NCBI GenBank assembly: GCA_905478555.1
Contig: CAJQIZ010000003.1
Location: 1 to 46,703 of the forward strand
Origin: an uncultured Flavobacteriales bacterium
Lineage (GTDB): Bacteria > Bacteroidota > Bacteroidia > Flavobacteriales > BACL11
DNA: 46,703 nucleotides
Direction of reading: 5' to 3'
Below the pieces are notes generated by a model, which searched no databases, was not told the DNA's origin, and worked only from the letters and a program-made list of their open reading frames with translations. The position numbers were made by a program, and so were the translations under genes. Positions 15,111 to 24,268 of this stretch are shown piece after piece. Each line of letters starts with the position of its first letter. Positions within the stretch are counted from its first letter, which is position 1.

Positions 15111-16583
15111 TTAATACGCTTTAGCAAATAATACTTTTCTTATTGACTTACTGCCTGAAAATACGCAAACACCATCTTCCAAAACAGCATCTTTAGGAAT
15201 GCATCTTATAGTTGCCTTTGTATCTTGTTTTATTTTTTCTTCTGTTTCTGCAGTACCATCCCAATGAGCATACACAAAACCACCCGACTTTATAAGTTCT
15301 TTAAATTCCCCATAATTATTTGCAGTAAATGTTTTCTCCTCACGGAAAGTAGATGCTTTGGCATATAAATTTTTCTGAATACTATCTAATAAATTAACTA
15401 CCTTATTACCAATATCAGTAATCTGATAAGTTTCTTTTTCCATAGTATCTCTCCTAGCTATTTCAACAGTTCCATTTTCCAAATCTCTGTTACCTAAGGA
15501 TAACCTTAAAGGAACACCTTTCAATTCGTATTCTGCAAATTTCCAACCTGGTTTATGTGTATTTCTATTGTCAAATTTAACCGAAACACCTAAATCTTCT
15601 AATTCTTTTTTCAACTTTAAAGCAACTTGAGAAACTGCCTCTAGTTGTTCGTCTCCTTTATAAATAGGAACAATAACCACTTGATAAGGAGCTAATTTTG
15701 GAGGAAGAACTAATCCAGCATCATCAGAATGAGTCATAATTAAAGCTCCCATCAATCTAGTAGAAACTCCCCATGAAGAAGCCCATACATATTCCTTCTT
15801 TCCTTCTTTTGTAGCAAATTTTACATCAAATGCTTTAGCAAAATTTTGCCCTAAAAAATGGGAAGTACCCGCCTGTAATGCTTTACCATCTTGCATTAAA
15901 GCCTCAATAGTATATGTTTCCAATGCCCCCGCAAATCTTTCACTTTCTGTTTTTGTACCTACTACAACAGGCATGGCCATAAAGTTTTCAGCAAATTCCT
16001 CATAAATACCTACCATTTGAATAGTCTCATCTAAAGCTTCCTGCTTAGTTGCATGTGCAGTATGCCCTTCTTGCCATAAAAACTCGGAAGTTCTAATAAA
16101 CAATCTAGTTCTCATCTCCCATCTTACTACATTGGCCCACTGATTTATTAAAATTGGTAAATCTCTGTAGGACTGAATCCATTTTCGATAAGTATCCCAA
16201 ATAATAGTTTCTGAAGTAGGGCGAACAATTAATTCTTCTTCCAATTTCGCTTCCGGATCTACTATTACTCCCTTTCCATTCGGGTCGTTTTTCAACCTAT
16301 AATGTGTAACTACCGCACATTCTTTTGCAAAACCATCTACATGACTCGCTTCTTTACTAAAATATGATTTAGGGATAAATAAAGGAAAATAAGCATTTTC
16401 ATGTCCTGTTTCTTTAAATTTTTTATCTAGTTCTGCTTGCATTTTCTCCCAAATTGCAAAACCATAAGGTTTAATCACCATACAACCTCTCACTCCTGAA
16501 TTTTCCGCTAAATCCGCATTTTGAACTAATTCATTATACCACTGAGAATAATCTTTTTCTCTTGATGTTAATTTTTTTACCAT
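15111..16583 (-). CDS. proS: Prolyl-tRNA synthetase (archaeal/eukaryote-type)
   Basis: Charges tRNA-Pro with proline. 490 aa class II synthetase: motif 2 region [20 protein letters not shown], then [11 protein letters not shown] and [18 protein letters not shown], motif 3 [14 protein letters not shown], and an anticodon domain starting [13 protein letters not shown]. The length and absence of the large editing insertion seen in E. coli ProRS show the short archaeal/eukaryote-like form, usual for Bacteroidota. Ends in the [18 protein letters not shown] tail. Faces a divergent lipoprotein gene across about 115 bp. Confidence 0.96.
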   Translation of the reverse strand: MVKKLTSREKDYSQWYNELVQNADLAENSGVRGCMVIKPYGFAIWEKMQAELDKKFKETGHENAYFPLFIPKSYFSKEASHVDGFAKECAVVTHYRLKNDPNGKGVIVDPEAKLEEELIVRPTSETIIWDTYRKWIQSYRDLPILINQWANVVRWEMRTRLFIRTSEFLWQEGHTAHATKQEALDETIQMVGIYEEFAENFMAMPVVVGTKTESERFAGALETYTIEALMQDGKALQAGTSHFLGQNFAKAFDVKFATKEGKKEYVWASSWGVSTRLMGALIMTHSDDAGLVLPPKLAPYQVVIVPIYKGDEQLEAVSQVALKLKKELEDLGVSVKFDNRNTHKPGWKFAEYELKGVPLRLSLGNRDLENGTVEIARRDTMEKETYQITDIGNKVVNLLDSIQKNLYAKASTFREEKTFTANNYGEFKELIKSGGFVYAHWDGTAETEEKIKQDTKATIRCIPKDAVLEDGVCVFSGSKSIRKVLFAKAY

Positions 16584-16641
16584 TTTTTATTTAAAATATT
16601 GTAATTTTATCCCGCATTTATCGTTAACTAAAATAAGATAG

Positions 16642-16649
16642 CAAATTTA
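16642..16649 (-). promoter_or_regulatory. -7 box for proS
   Basis: Minus-strand TAAATTTG about 58 bp before the proS ATG, giving a leader near 50 nt. It lies only 11 bp from the opposing box at 16661. Confidence 0.45.
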
Positions 16650-16660
16650 ATAAATTAAAC

Positions 16661-16668
16661 TATCTTTG
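16661..16668 (+). promoter_or_regulatory. -7 box for the Tyr/Asn-rich lipoprotein and FadL genes
   Basis: TATCTTTG, 30 bp before the ATG at 16699. Its upstream half overlaps the proS promoter region. Confidence 0.5.
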
Positions 16669-16698
16669 TTTACTTTGTTCAAACTAAAAAATTAAAAG

Positions 16699-17682
16699 AT
16701 GAAAACTAATATTTTTTACCTATCAGCTCTACTGATTTCTTTCAGTTCTTGCAGCACCAACTACTACACTTACAATTATTCAGACCCTAATTATTTAAAC
16801 TCTGATGAGTTTACAGATGCACCAAAAATTGAGGAAGAGAAAATTATTATTGATGAAAACGATTATGTAGAAAATGAAATTGTAGAAAATGACACTTTTG
16901 TATATGATGAGGGATCAACAATTATTAATAATTATTATGAAGAAGATGATGATTATAATTTTTATTACTCTTCCAGAATAAGAAGATTCCATAGACCCTA
17001 TAATAGTTATGGATATTATGGAAACTATTACACGAACAGTTATTGGTACACAGGAAACCCTTACCATTGCGGATCCTCTATATATTATTCTCAAGGATGG
17101 AACTCTTCACATCATTACGGAGGATATGGACATTACGATCCATACTACGACTACTATTCGTACAACTACACTCCATATCATTACGGAGGGTACTATAACA
17201 ACAACCATCATGGAAATTATTATGGATGGGGAAATACCAACACCAACAGTACCACTTCTAATTATGAATTCGGACATAGAGGTAGTTTAAATGGAGGAAA
17301 TAGACATCAAACAGTAAAGTTAAATTCAAATAATAATACAACAAACTCTAACTCTGTAAAAGTAAATACTAATTATAATTCAGTAAAAATTAATAATAGT
17401 ATAAGAACAAAAACGAATACTAACATTATAAAGACGAATAATAATACAGTTAAAATAAAAACCAACACTGTAAAAATTAATAATAATAATAATAACAGAG
17501 TTAAAACAAATAGAGTAAAAACAAATAACAATAGAACTACAACAAAAACAAATAGGACTTACAACAATAGCAACAGAACTACTACAACTCCTACAAGGAG
17601 CTATAATTCAGGTTCAAGAAGCAATTCTTCTGGAGGTAATAAAAATTCTGGAGGAAACAGAAGTGTAAAACCAAGAAAATAA
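16699..17682 (+). CDS. Low-complexity Tyr/Gly/His then Asn/Thr/Lys-rich lipoprotein
   Basis: Exported lipoprotein of unknown function. The signal peptide ends in SFSSC with C18. Residues 20-85 are acidic (repeated Asp/Glu). Residues 90-185 are rich in Tyr, Gly, His and Asn with short YGGY/YGNYY repeats. Residues 200-310 are a basic Asn/Thr/Lys/Arg tract with repeated VKTN or VKIN units. No folded domain is recognisable, and composition suggests a disordered surface or adhesive coat. It stands 6 bp before the OmpP1/FadL gene, a pairing I recall from other Flavobacteriales. 327 aa. Confidence 0.75.
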   Translation: MKTNIFYLSALLISFSSCSTNYYTYNYSDPNYLNSDEFTDAPKIEEEKIIIDENDYVENEIVENDTFVYDEGSTIINNYYEEDDDYNFYYSSRIRRFHRPYNSYGYYGNYYTNSYWYTGNPYHCGSSIYYSQGWNSSHHYGGYGHYDPYYDYYSYNYTPYHYGGYYNNNHHGNYYGWGNTNTNSTTSNYEFGHRGSLNGGNRHQTVKLNSNNNTTNSNSVKVNTNYNSVKINNSIRTKTNTNIIKTNNNTVKIKTNTVKINNNNNNRVKTNRVKTNNNRTTTKTNRTYNNSNRTTTTPTRSYNSGSRSNSSGGNKNSGGNRSVKPRK

Positions 17683-17688
17683 TAAATA

Positions 17689-19143
17689 ATGAAAAAAACC
17701 ATTCTCCTAATTTTAGGATTAGTTAGTATTAACTTAAACGCACAAAATGAAATAGATGCTTTAAGATATTCCACACAAAACATATTCGGAACTGCAAAAT
17801 TCAACTCTATGGGGGGTAGTTTCGGATCCTTAGGAGGAGATTTCTCCACCTTGAGTTACAATCCGGCAGGAATTGCATTTTACAACAACTCTGAAATAAG
17901 TTTCACTCCTTCACTTAACATGAATGAAACCAACACTTCCTTAAATGGAAATAATTTTACAAATAATAATTTTGGGGCTAATATTTCTAATTTTGGTTTT
18001 ATAGCCAAAGGAATAAATGACAACCAACAATGGAACAGAGTAAATATTGGATTCGGATGGAATCAATTAGCAAATTACAACAGTATTTTTCATTCCCAAA
18101 CTCTTAATTCTACTTCCTCATTAGCAGAAACATTTTTATATCAAGCAGAAGGAACGTTAATAAACGAATTAAATAGTTTTGGAGCAAGTCCTGCATTTTG
18201 GAGCGATTTAATTGATTTACAGAATAACTTTGTAGATACTGCTACAGGATGGTACGCATTTGATAATGGAAACTATGTTTCTAATGTGAATCCTTATTCA
18301 GAAAAAACTCAAATACACCATTCAATAACTGAAGGAAATATGGGAGAGTATGTATTTTCATTAGGAAGTTCGTTCGAGGAAAATATTTATTTTGGAGCTA
18401 CTATTGGAATACCAACAATACAATACTCTGAAACAAATACTTATTCGGAAAGTAATTTTTCTGACACTAGTCAAAATTTAAATAGCTTCACTTACAAAGA
18501 TCAACTAAACGCTTATGGTAGTGGAGTTAACTTAAAACTTGGGGTTATTATGAGATTAGGAGAAAACACAAAAATAGGAGGAGCGGTACATAGTCCATCC
18601 TACATATCCATGGAAGAAGAATATTCTACAAGCATTTCTACTGATTGGGGAAATAACGAAAGCATAGAAGAAACTTCTCCCTTAGGTTATTTTACTTATG
18701 AAATAACTACTCCATGGAAAGTTATAGCATCTGCATCTACCATACTAAATAAACAATTTTTAATATCTGCAGAAATTGAAAAAACAGATTACAGCTTCAG
18801 TCGTTTTCATTCTGACTACTATCAGTTTACGCAGGAAAACAATTTAATAAATGATACTTACACTACAGCTACCAATATTCGTTTAGGGGGAGAAGCTAAT
18901 TTTCATCCTCTAAAACTTAGAGCGGGATATGCGTTATATGGATCTCCTTTTAAGGATAGAGAAGAGTTTGAAACGGAGAACTATAGTGCAGGTATAGGTG
19001 TTGATTTCGGATCAACTTTTTTGGATATGAGTTATACCATTTCGAGAAACAATTCAGAATACAATATATATAGTTCTGAAAACTCAACTGATGTAATCAA
19101 TGAAAAACATTACCTGATGTTCACCTTAGGATTTAGATATTAA
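17689..19143 (+). CDS. OmpP1/FadL/TodX-family outer-membrane transporter
   Basis: Outer-membrane barrel of the FadL family, which lets hydrophobic compounds cross the outer membrane; some homologues are annotated as hemin receptor. The signal peptide ends in INLNAQ. The N-terminal hatch region has FNSMGGSFGSLGGDFSTLSY followed by NPAGIAFYN, the family signature. The rest alternates amphipathic strands and ends in LMFTLGFRY, with the aromatic C-terminal residue used for barrel insertion. 484 aa. Probably cotranscribed with the lipoprotein upstream; ends at a strong hairpin. Substrate unknown. Confidence 0.9.
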   Translation: MKKTILLILGLVSINLNAQNEIDALRYSTQNIFGTAKFNSMGGSFGSLGGDFSTLSYNPAGIAFYNNSEISFTPSLNMNETNTSLNGNNFTNNNFGANISNFGFIAKGINDNQQWNRVNIGFGWNQLANYNSIFHSQTLNSTSSLAETFLYQAEGTLINELNSFGASPAFWSDLIDLQNNFVDTATGWYAFDNGNYVSNVNPYSEKTQIHHSITEGNMGEYVFSLGSSFEENIYFGATIGIPTIQYSETNTYSESNFSDTSQNLNSFTYKDQLNAYGSGVNLKLGVIMRLGENTKIGGAVHSPSYISMEEEYSTSISTDWGNNESIEETSPLGYFTYEITTPWKVIASASTILNKQFLISAEIEKTDYSFSRFHSDYYQFTQENNLINDTYTTATNIRLGGEANFHPLKLRAGYALYGSPFKDREEFETENYSAGIGVDFGSTFLDMSYTISRNNSEYNIYSSENSTDVINEKHYLMFTLGFRY

Positions 19144-19147
19144 CCAT

Positions 19148-19179
19148 AACAAAGGAACTTCAAATGAAGTTCCTTTGTT
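19148..19179. terminator. Bidirectional terminator, 15-bp perfect stem
   Basis: AACAAAGGAACTTCA (19148-19162), two-base loop, exact complement 19165-19179. Between convergent FadL (+) and zinc-ribbon (-) genes. The strongest hairpin in the window, though without a long T-run. Confidence 0.9.
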
Positions 19180-19195
19180 AAATCTATTTTTCTAA

Positions 19196-19948
19196 TTAAT
19201 CCTGATCTGATAAGATATTAGAATCTATCAGTATTCTTCCACAATGTTCGCAAACAATAACTTTTTTATGTAGTTTTATCTCTAATTGTCTTTGTGGTGG
19301 TATTTTATTAAAACATCCTCCACAAGCATCTCTATCTACAGATACAAGAGCTAAACCATTTCTGACACTACCTCTAATTCTACTGTACGACTGTAGTAAT
19401 CTATCATCAATTTTCTTTTGTGTAACATCTGACTTTTTAATTAAAGTAGCTTCCTCTTTTTCTGTTTCGGCAGTAATAGCAGATAACTCTGATATTTTAG
19501 CTTCTAAATCTTCTTTATGTTCTAACAAAGATTCTGATGACTGAGAAATAACCTCATTCTTCATTAAAGTTTTAGCCTTAATTTCGTTAATTTTCTTTTC
19601 AGAAAGTTCCATTTCTAATTCCTGAAATTCTACCTCTTTTGTTAAAGAAGTAAATTCTCTATTATTCTTAATATTCTCTAATTGAGTTTTATATCTGGCA
19701 ATTAAATCAGAAGAATTTTTCATAGAATCTTTTCTTGATTTCAAGTCCTCTTTTAAAGATTTCTTTTCCTCTTCAAACTTATCTAATCTAGATTGTAATC
19801 TTACAACCTCATCTTTTAAATCCTGAATTTCAACTGGTAATTCACCTCTTACAATTCGTAACTGATCAATTTCTGAATCTACACATTGTAAATCATAAAG
19901 TGCTTTTAATTTTTCTTCAACTGATATACTGATTGTCTTTTTTGCCAT
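19196..19948 (-). CDS. C4 zinc-ribbon coiled-coil protein (CT398-like)
   Basis: Cytosolic protein of 250 aa. Residues about 20-180 form a long antiparallel coiled coil (many Glu/Lys/Leu heptads), and the C-terminal 50 residues carry CGGCFNKIPPQRQLEIK and CEHCGRIL, a C4 zinc ribbon. The fold suggests nucleic-acid or complex binding, and homologues have been linked to flagella or transcription in other bacteria, but no function is settled. Starts one base after the nif3 stop and is its operon partner, a very common Bacteroidota pairing. Confidence 0.9.
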   Translation of the reverse strand: MAKKTISISVEEKLKALYDLQCVDSEIDQLRIVRGELPVEIQDLKDEVVRLQSRLDKFEEEKKSLKEDLKSRKDSMKNSSDLIARYKTQLENIKNNREFTSLTKEVEFQELEMELSEKKINEIKAKTLMKNEVISQSSESLLEHKEDLEAKISELSAITAETEKEEATLIKKSDVTQKKIDDRLLQSYSRIRGSVRNGLALVSVDRDACGGCFNKIPPQRQLEIKLHKKVIVCEHCGRILIDSNILSDQD

Positions 19949-19949
19949 T

Positions 19950-21044
19950 TTATAGGAAGTTTATCGGGTTTGTATTTATTTTTGATAATCGGACCGCAAA
20001 TTTACTAAAATTATTGATAAGCAAGTCATAAATTAACTCCTTTGTAAATTGTTCGCTTTCGTAGTGACCAACATCCGCAATTATTATATTGTTTTCAGCA
20101 TTAAAAAACTCATGGTATTTAAAATCTGCTGTTATAAAAATATCCGCTCCTACTGCTTTTGCATTGTTTAACAGAAAACTACCACTACCTCCACAAACCG
20201 CTACTTTTTTTATGAAATTTTTTACCAAACTTGTGTGTCTTATACAATCGGTTTTCATAGTAATTTTCAGTTTTTCTAGAAATTCTAATGCAGGAATTTC
20301 CTTCTTCAATTCACCCACAATACCAGAACCAACTTGATGATAAACATTGTCTAATATATAAATTTGATGAGAGACTTCCTCATACGGATGGGAAATTTTC
20401 ATTTCTGAAATCAGCCTTTTCTCTATATTTTTAGGAAATATAACTTCTATTTTTACCTCTTCTACTCTTTCTTGTTTTCCTATTTCTCCAATCTTAGGGA
20501 TTGCATCTTTAGTTGGCAAAAAAGTCCCTTCTCCTTGTGATTGAAAGGAACAATTTTTATAATCCCCAATGGAACCGGCACCAGCTGAAAACAATACATT
20601 TTGAACTTCTTCTACATTTTCTTTTGGAACAAACACTTCTAACTTTCTTAGTAAATCTTGTTTTGGTGCAAGTATTTTCTGATTTTCAAGTTCTAATATA
20701 TCTGCAATTTTACTACTCACGCCACCTTTAATATTATCCAAATTGGTATGTATAGCGTAAATTGCAATATCATTCTTTATTGCTTTTATTATGGTGCGCT
20801 CTATATGGTTGTTTCCGTTTAACTTTTTAAGACCAGAAAACACAATAGGATGATGAGCTATTACCAAATTACATCCATTTTCTATCGCTTCATCTATCAC
20901 TTGTTCTACACTATCCAAACAAATAAGAACGGAAGTAACTTCCCTATTCTCATCCCCAACAATTAATCCTGAGTTATCATAACTTTCTTGATAATTTAAT
21001 GGAGCAATTCCTTCTAAAAATTGTGTGATTTCTTTTATTTTCAT
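19950..21044 (-). CDS. Nif3-like dinuclear metal centre protein
   Basis: YbgI/NIF3 family, which binds two metal ions; annotated in some species as GTP cyclohydrolase-like, with no proven general role. N-terminal metal ligands are in CNLVIAHHPIVFSG and AIYAIHTNLDN, C-terminal ligands in FITADFKYHEFF and IADVGHYESEQF. Between them sits an inserted PII-like domain, about residues 130-230 (LEVFVPKENVEEV ending in SHPYEEVSHQIY), giving the long 364 aa form. First gene of a two-gene operon. Its -7 box leaves only four bases before the ATG. Confidence 0.93.
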   Translation of the reverse strand: MKIKEITQFLEGIAPLNYQESYDNSGLIVGDENREVTSVLICLDSVEQVIDEAIENGCNLVIAHHPIVFSGLKKLNGNNHIERTIIKAIKNDIAIYAIHTNLDNIKGGVSSKIADILELENQKILAPKQDLLRKLEVFVPKENVEEVQNVLFSAGAGSIGDYKNCSFQSQGEGTFLPTKDAIPKIGEIGKQERVEEVKIEVIFPKNIEKRLISEMKISHPYEEVSHQIYILDNVYHQVGSGIVGELKKEIPALEFLEKLKITMKTDCIRHTSLVKNFIKKVAVCGGSGSFLLNNAKAVGADIFITADFKYHEFFNAENNIIIADVGHYESEQFTKELIYDLLINNFSKFAVRLSKINTNPINFL

Positions 21045-21048
21045 TCAC

Positions 21049-21056
21049 CAAATATA
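21049..21056 (-). promoter_or_regulatory. -7 box for nif3 (apparently leaderless)
   Basis: Minus-strand TATATTTG with four bases between the box and the ATG at 21044, so transcription should begin at or next to the start codon. Confidence 0.55.
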
Positions 21057-21075
21057 CAAATAGTTAAGATATTAC

Positions 21076-21083
21076 TATCTTTG
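21076..21083 (+). promoter_or_regulatory. -7 box for lpxK (apparently leaderless)
   Basis: TATCTTTG with four bases between the box and the ATG at 21088. Exactly 19 bases separate it from the opposing nif3 box. Confidence 0.55.
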
Positions 21084-21087
21084 CCCT

Positions 21088-22122
21088 ATGAGATTTTTAT
21101 TATATCCTTTTTCTTTAATGTATGGAATTGTTATTGATATTCGTAACTTTCTTTTTGATATTAATATATTTAAATCTAAAAGCTACAACATACCTATTAT
21201 TTGTGTTGGAAACATTACCGCAGGAGGAACAGGAAAAACTCCTCACACAGAATATATATTGAGTTTACTTTCCGATAAAAAAACAGCAGTTCTAAGTAGA
21301 GGTTACGGAAGAAAAACTAGTGGATTACTTTTGGTAGAAACTAATTCTGAATCAGAAAAGGTAGGAGATGAACCTTTACAAATAAAACAAAATTTCCCGA
21401 ACACTATAGTAGTGGTTTCAGGGAACAGAAGGATAGGAATAGAAAAAATATTGGATAATTACCCAGAAACAGAAGTGATAATAATGGATGATGGTTTTCA
21501 ACACAGATGGGTAAAAGCAGGAATGTATATCGCTCTTAACAATTACGAAAACCCAATTTATTCAGATTACCTTATTCCCATGGGGAGATTAAGAGAATCC
21601 AAGAATGCACTAAGAAGAGCAAATATTATAATCACTACAAATTGTTCAGAAATAAGTCCTACCGAAAAGAAGGGTATTATCTCCCACCTAAATACTTTTG
21701 CATCACAGAAAAACTACTTCTCCTCTATTGTCTATCAGAATTTAAAATCTGTTTTTACACAAGAGGAAACAGAAACTCCAAAAAACTACAATATTACATT
21801 GCTAACTTCTATAGCAAATGCCGATAATTTAAAACAGCATTTACAAAAGAATGGAAATACATTACATCACTTATCTTTTCCAGATCACCACAATTTCACT
21901 CCTAAAGATATTGCAAATATCTTGTCGAAATATAAGACTTATATCTATAACAAAAATATTATCTTGACCACCGAAAAAGACAAAGTAAAACTCCTAAAAT
22001 ACAAGGAACATTTTGAGGGAATAAAATTATACTTTTCACCTATAAAAATTAACATTGACAATTCTGAAGAATTTAATAACCAAATAACAAACTATGTTAC
22101 AGAACACAAAAGAAACTGCTAA
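21088..22122 (+). CDS. lpxK: Tetraacyldisaccharide 4'-kinase
   Basis: Phosphorylates the 4' position of the lipid A disaccharide precursor at the inner membrane. The N-terminus MRFLLYPFSLMYGIVIDIRN is the usual membrane-associated helix, which supports the ATG at 21088 even though the promoter box is so close. The P-loop lies in VGNITAGGTGKTPHTEY; VLSRGYGRKT, GDEPLQIKQNFP and IIMDDGFQHRWV are the family motifs. 344 aa. The 3' end overlaps punA by 29 bp. First gene of a probable unit with punA, a T9SS protein, gatB and lpxH, the last of which is also a lipid A enzyme. Confidence 0.94.
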   Translation: MRFLLYPFSLMYGIVIDIRNFLFDINIFKSKSYNIPIICVGNITAGGTGKTPHTEYILSLLSDKKTAVLSRGYGRKTSGLLLVETNSESEKVGDEPLQIKQNFPNTIVVVSGNRRIGIEKILDNYPETEVIIMDDGFQHRWVKAGMYIALNNYENPIYSDYLIPMGRLRESKNALRRANIIITTNCSEISPTEKKGIISHLNTFASQKNYFSSIVYQNLKSVFTQEETETPKNYNITLLTSIANADNLKQHLQKNGNTLHHLSFPDHHNFTPKDIANILSKYKTYIYNKNIILTTEKDKVKLLKYKEHFEGIKLYFSPIKINIDNSEEFNNQITNYVTEHKRNC

Positions 22123-22903
22123 TTTCATCACTGAAAAAACAAATTTCAATCCAGAAATTGGAATTATTTTAGGAACAGGACTTGGAGGATTAGTTTCCGA
22201 GATTGAAATTGAGCATTCCTTACCATACAACGAAATACCTAATTTCCCACTTTCTACAGTAGAAGGACATTCTGGAAGATTGATATTAGGAATTTTAGGA
22301 GGGAAAAAAGTAGTAGCCATGCAAGGTAGATTTCATTTTTATGAAGGATACTCCATGGAAAAAGTAACTTTCCCTGTTAGGGTAATGAAGTTTTTAGGAA
22401 TTAAAAACCTAATTTTATCCAACGCAAGTGGTGGTGTAAATCCTGATTATGAAGTAGGAGATTTAATGATTTTAGAGGATCATATTTGTTTAATACCAAA
22501 TCCGTTAATTGGTTCAAATTTAGATGAATTAGGCCCAAGATTTCCGGATATGAGTGACCCATATTGTAAGAATATGATTCAAATTGCTCAGCAAATTGCC
22601 TCAAAAAATAATCTTCCTATGCAGAAAGGAGTTTATGTAGCACTTACAGGTCCAACACTAGAAACCCCAGCAGAATACAAATACATGAGAATTATTGGAG
22701 GAGACACGGTTGGTATGTCTACCGCACCAGAAGTTATAGTCGCTCGTCATATGGGAATCCCTTGTTTTGCCATGTCGGTAATTACTGATTTAGGAGCTCC
22801 CGGGAAAATACAGAAAGTAACACATGAAGAGATTCAAAAAGTTTCGGAAGTAGCAGAACCAAAACTTACCCTCATTATAAAACAACTAATTTCAAAAATA
22901 TAA
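22094..22903 (+). CDS. punA: Purine nucleoside phosphorylase
   Basis: Phosphorolyses inosine and guanosine (trimeric PNP class II) to the base and ribose 1-phosphate in purine salvage. Motifs: GIILGTGLGG, VEGHSGRLILG, MQGRFHFYEGYSM, LSNASGGVNP, VALTGPTLETPAEYKYM and DTVGMSTAPEVIVARHMG (the base-specificity region). 269 aa, normal. The start lies inside lpxK, which suggests translational coupling. The next gene begins 3 bp later. Confidence 0.95.
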   Translation: MLQNTKETANFITEKTNFNPEIGIILGTGLGGLVSEIEIEHSLPYNEIPNFPLSTVEGHSGRLILGILGGKKVVAMQGRFHFYEGYSMEKVTFPVRVMKFLGIKNLILSNASGGVNPDYEVGDLMILEDHICLIPNPLIGSNLDELGPRFPDMSDPYCKNMIQIAQQIASKNNLPMQKGVYVALTGPTLETPAEYKYMRIIGGDTVGMSTAPEVIVARHMGIPCFAMSVITDLGAPGKIQKVTHEEIQKVSEVAEPKLTLIIKQLISKI

Positions 22904-22906
22904 AAT

Positions 22907-24268
22907 ATGAAACATATAATTCTAACGTTAACTATTTGCTTTATTAGTACTTTTTCTTTTTCTCAACTAAACGCTAATTTACTTTTTCATTGGGAAGACT
23001 CTAGTCTTGTGGGATCTAGTGCATACGATAACACCTACAACGAATGTTGGGGATTTAAAATAAATGAAACTGAAATTGCTGTAATCGGATCTACAGAAGG
23101 AACCCATTTCTTTGATGTAACAGACCCTCAAAACAGTACAGAGGTAGCTTTTGTTGCAGGATCCTATACTGGAAGCGGTGTGATACATCGAGATTTTCAT
23201 GACTATAATGGATATCTTTATGTAGTATGTGATGAAGGAAGTACAAGTACTCTACAGATTATGAATATTTCTAATCTGCCAAATAGTGTAAGCACTGTTT
23301 ACGACTCTGACTCATTGTTCCAAAAAGCTCATAATATATTTATAGATACCGCAACAGCGAAATTGTATGTTTGTGCAGTAAAACACAATAATCCTTCTAG
23401 TTTTAAAGCAATGGAGATATATTCCTTATCAGATCCTATTCTCCCAAATTTAATTTACACTTATGATGAAGTAGGGCATGTACATGACGCATATGTACTT
23501 AACGATACTGCATATTTAAATTGTGGTAATGATGGATTTAAAATTGTAGACTTTCATTATCTGGATTTACCTGGGGGAATGGCACCTACTGAATTAGCAA
23601 CATTAACTTCTTATCCAGATGCAGGATACAACCATTCCGGATGGCTTTCTGATGATGGAAATACTTATGCCATGCAAGATGAAAACCATGGTTATGATGT
23701 TAAATTATTAGATGTTTCTGACCTTAATAATATCTCTGTTATTTCCACCTTCAATTCTGGGACGAATGCTCAATGCATGGCACATAACGGAATCATAAAA
23801 GGAGATTTACTATATTTAGCTTATTACCATGATGGACTAAGAATATTCGATATTTCAGACCCATCAACACCAACACAAGTTTCTAATTACGACACCTACT
23901 CTCCATCTTCTTACAATTCCTACAAAGGAGCATGGGGAGTATACCCTAATTTACCTTCTGGAAATATAATTGTTTCCGATATGCAATCCGGATTATATAT
24001 TTTGGATTGTACCATTCCAGTAAATACAATAGAAAGTATTAATCCGAATTTTAATATTTACCCAAATCCTACAAAAGATTATTTCAATGTAAATACTCTA
24101 GCAAACAGAATTGAAATCTATGATATTTCAGGAAGAAATATAATGGAAAAAACAATATTTACAGAGCACAAAATTTATAGAGAAAATATCTCAAATGGTT
24201 TGTATATTTACCGTCTTTACAATGAGAAAGAAAAGCAAATAGAAAACGGAAAGATTATCTTTGAATAA
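22907..24268 (+). CDS. Choice-of-anchor B family protein with T9SS sorting domain
   Basis: Secreted protein, probably exported through the type IX system. Signal peptide residues 1-20 (ending FSFSQ). Most of the protein consists of LVIVD-type beta-propeller repeats (VTDPQNSTEVAFVAG, ISNLPNSVSTVY, LSDPILPNLIYTYD, ISDPSTPTQVSNY), as in the choice-of-anchor B family. The last 75 residues form a T9SS type A domain (INPNFNIYPNPTKDYFNVNT, ISNGLYIYRLYN). 453 aa. Its stop directly abuts the gatB ATG. Binding target unknown. Confidence 0.88.
   Translation: MKHIILTLTICFISTFSFSQLNANLLFHWEDSSLVGSSAYDNTYNECWGFKINETEIAVIGSTEGTHFFDVTDPQNSTEVAFVAGSYTGSGVIHRDFHDYNGYLYVVCDEGSTSTLQIMNISNLPNSVSTVYDSDSLFQKAHNIFIDTATAKLYVCAVKHNNPSSFKAMEIYSLSDPILPNLIYTYDEVGHVHDAYVLNDTAYLNCGNDGFKIVDFHYLDLPGGMAPTELATLTSYPDAGYNHSGWLSDDGNTYAMQDENHGYDVKLLDVSDLNNISVISTFNSGTNAQCMAHNGIIKGDLLYLAYYHDGLRIFDISDPSTPTQVSNYDTYSPSSYNSYKGAWGVYPNLPSGNIIVSDMQSGLYILDCTIPVNTIESINPNFNIYPNPTKDYFNVNTLANRIEIYDISGRNIMEKTIFTEHKIYRENISNGLYIYRLYNEKEKQIENGKIIFE

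Noticed and set aside
17009-17290. 93-codon overlapping frame rich in Thr/Ile inside the lipoprotein gene
   Set aside because: Composition follows from the repetitive codons of the real frame; no start signal or recognisable domain.
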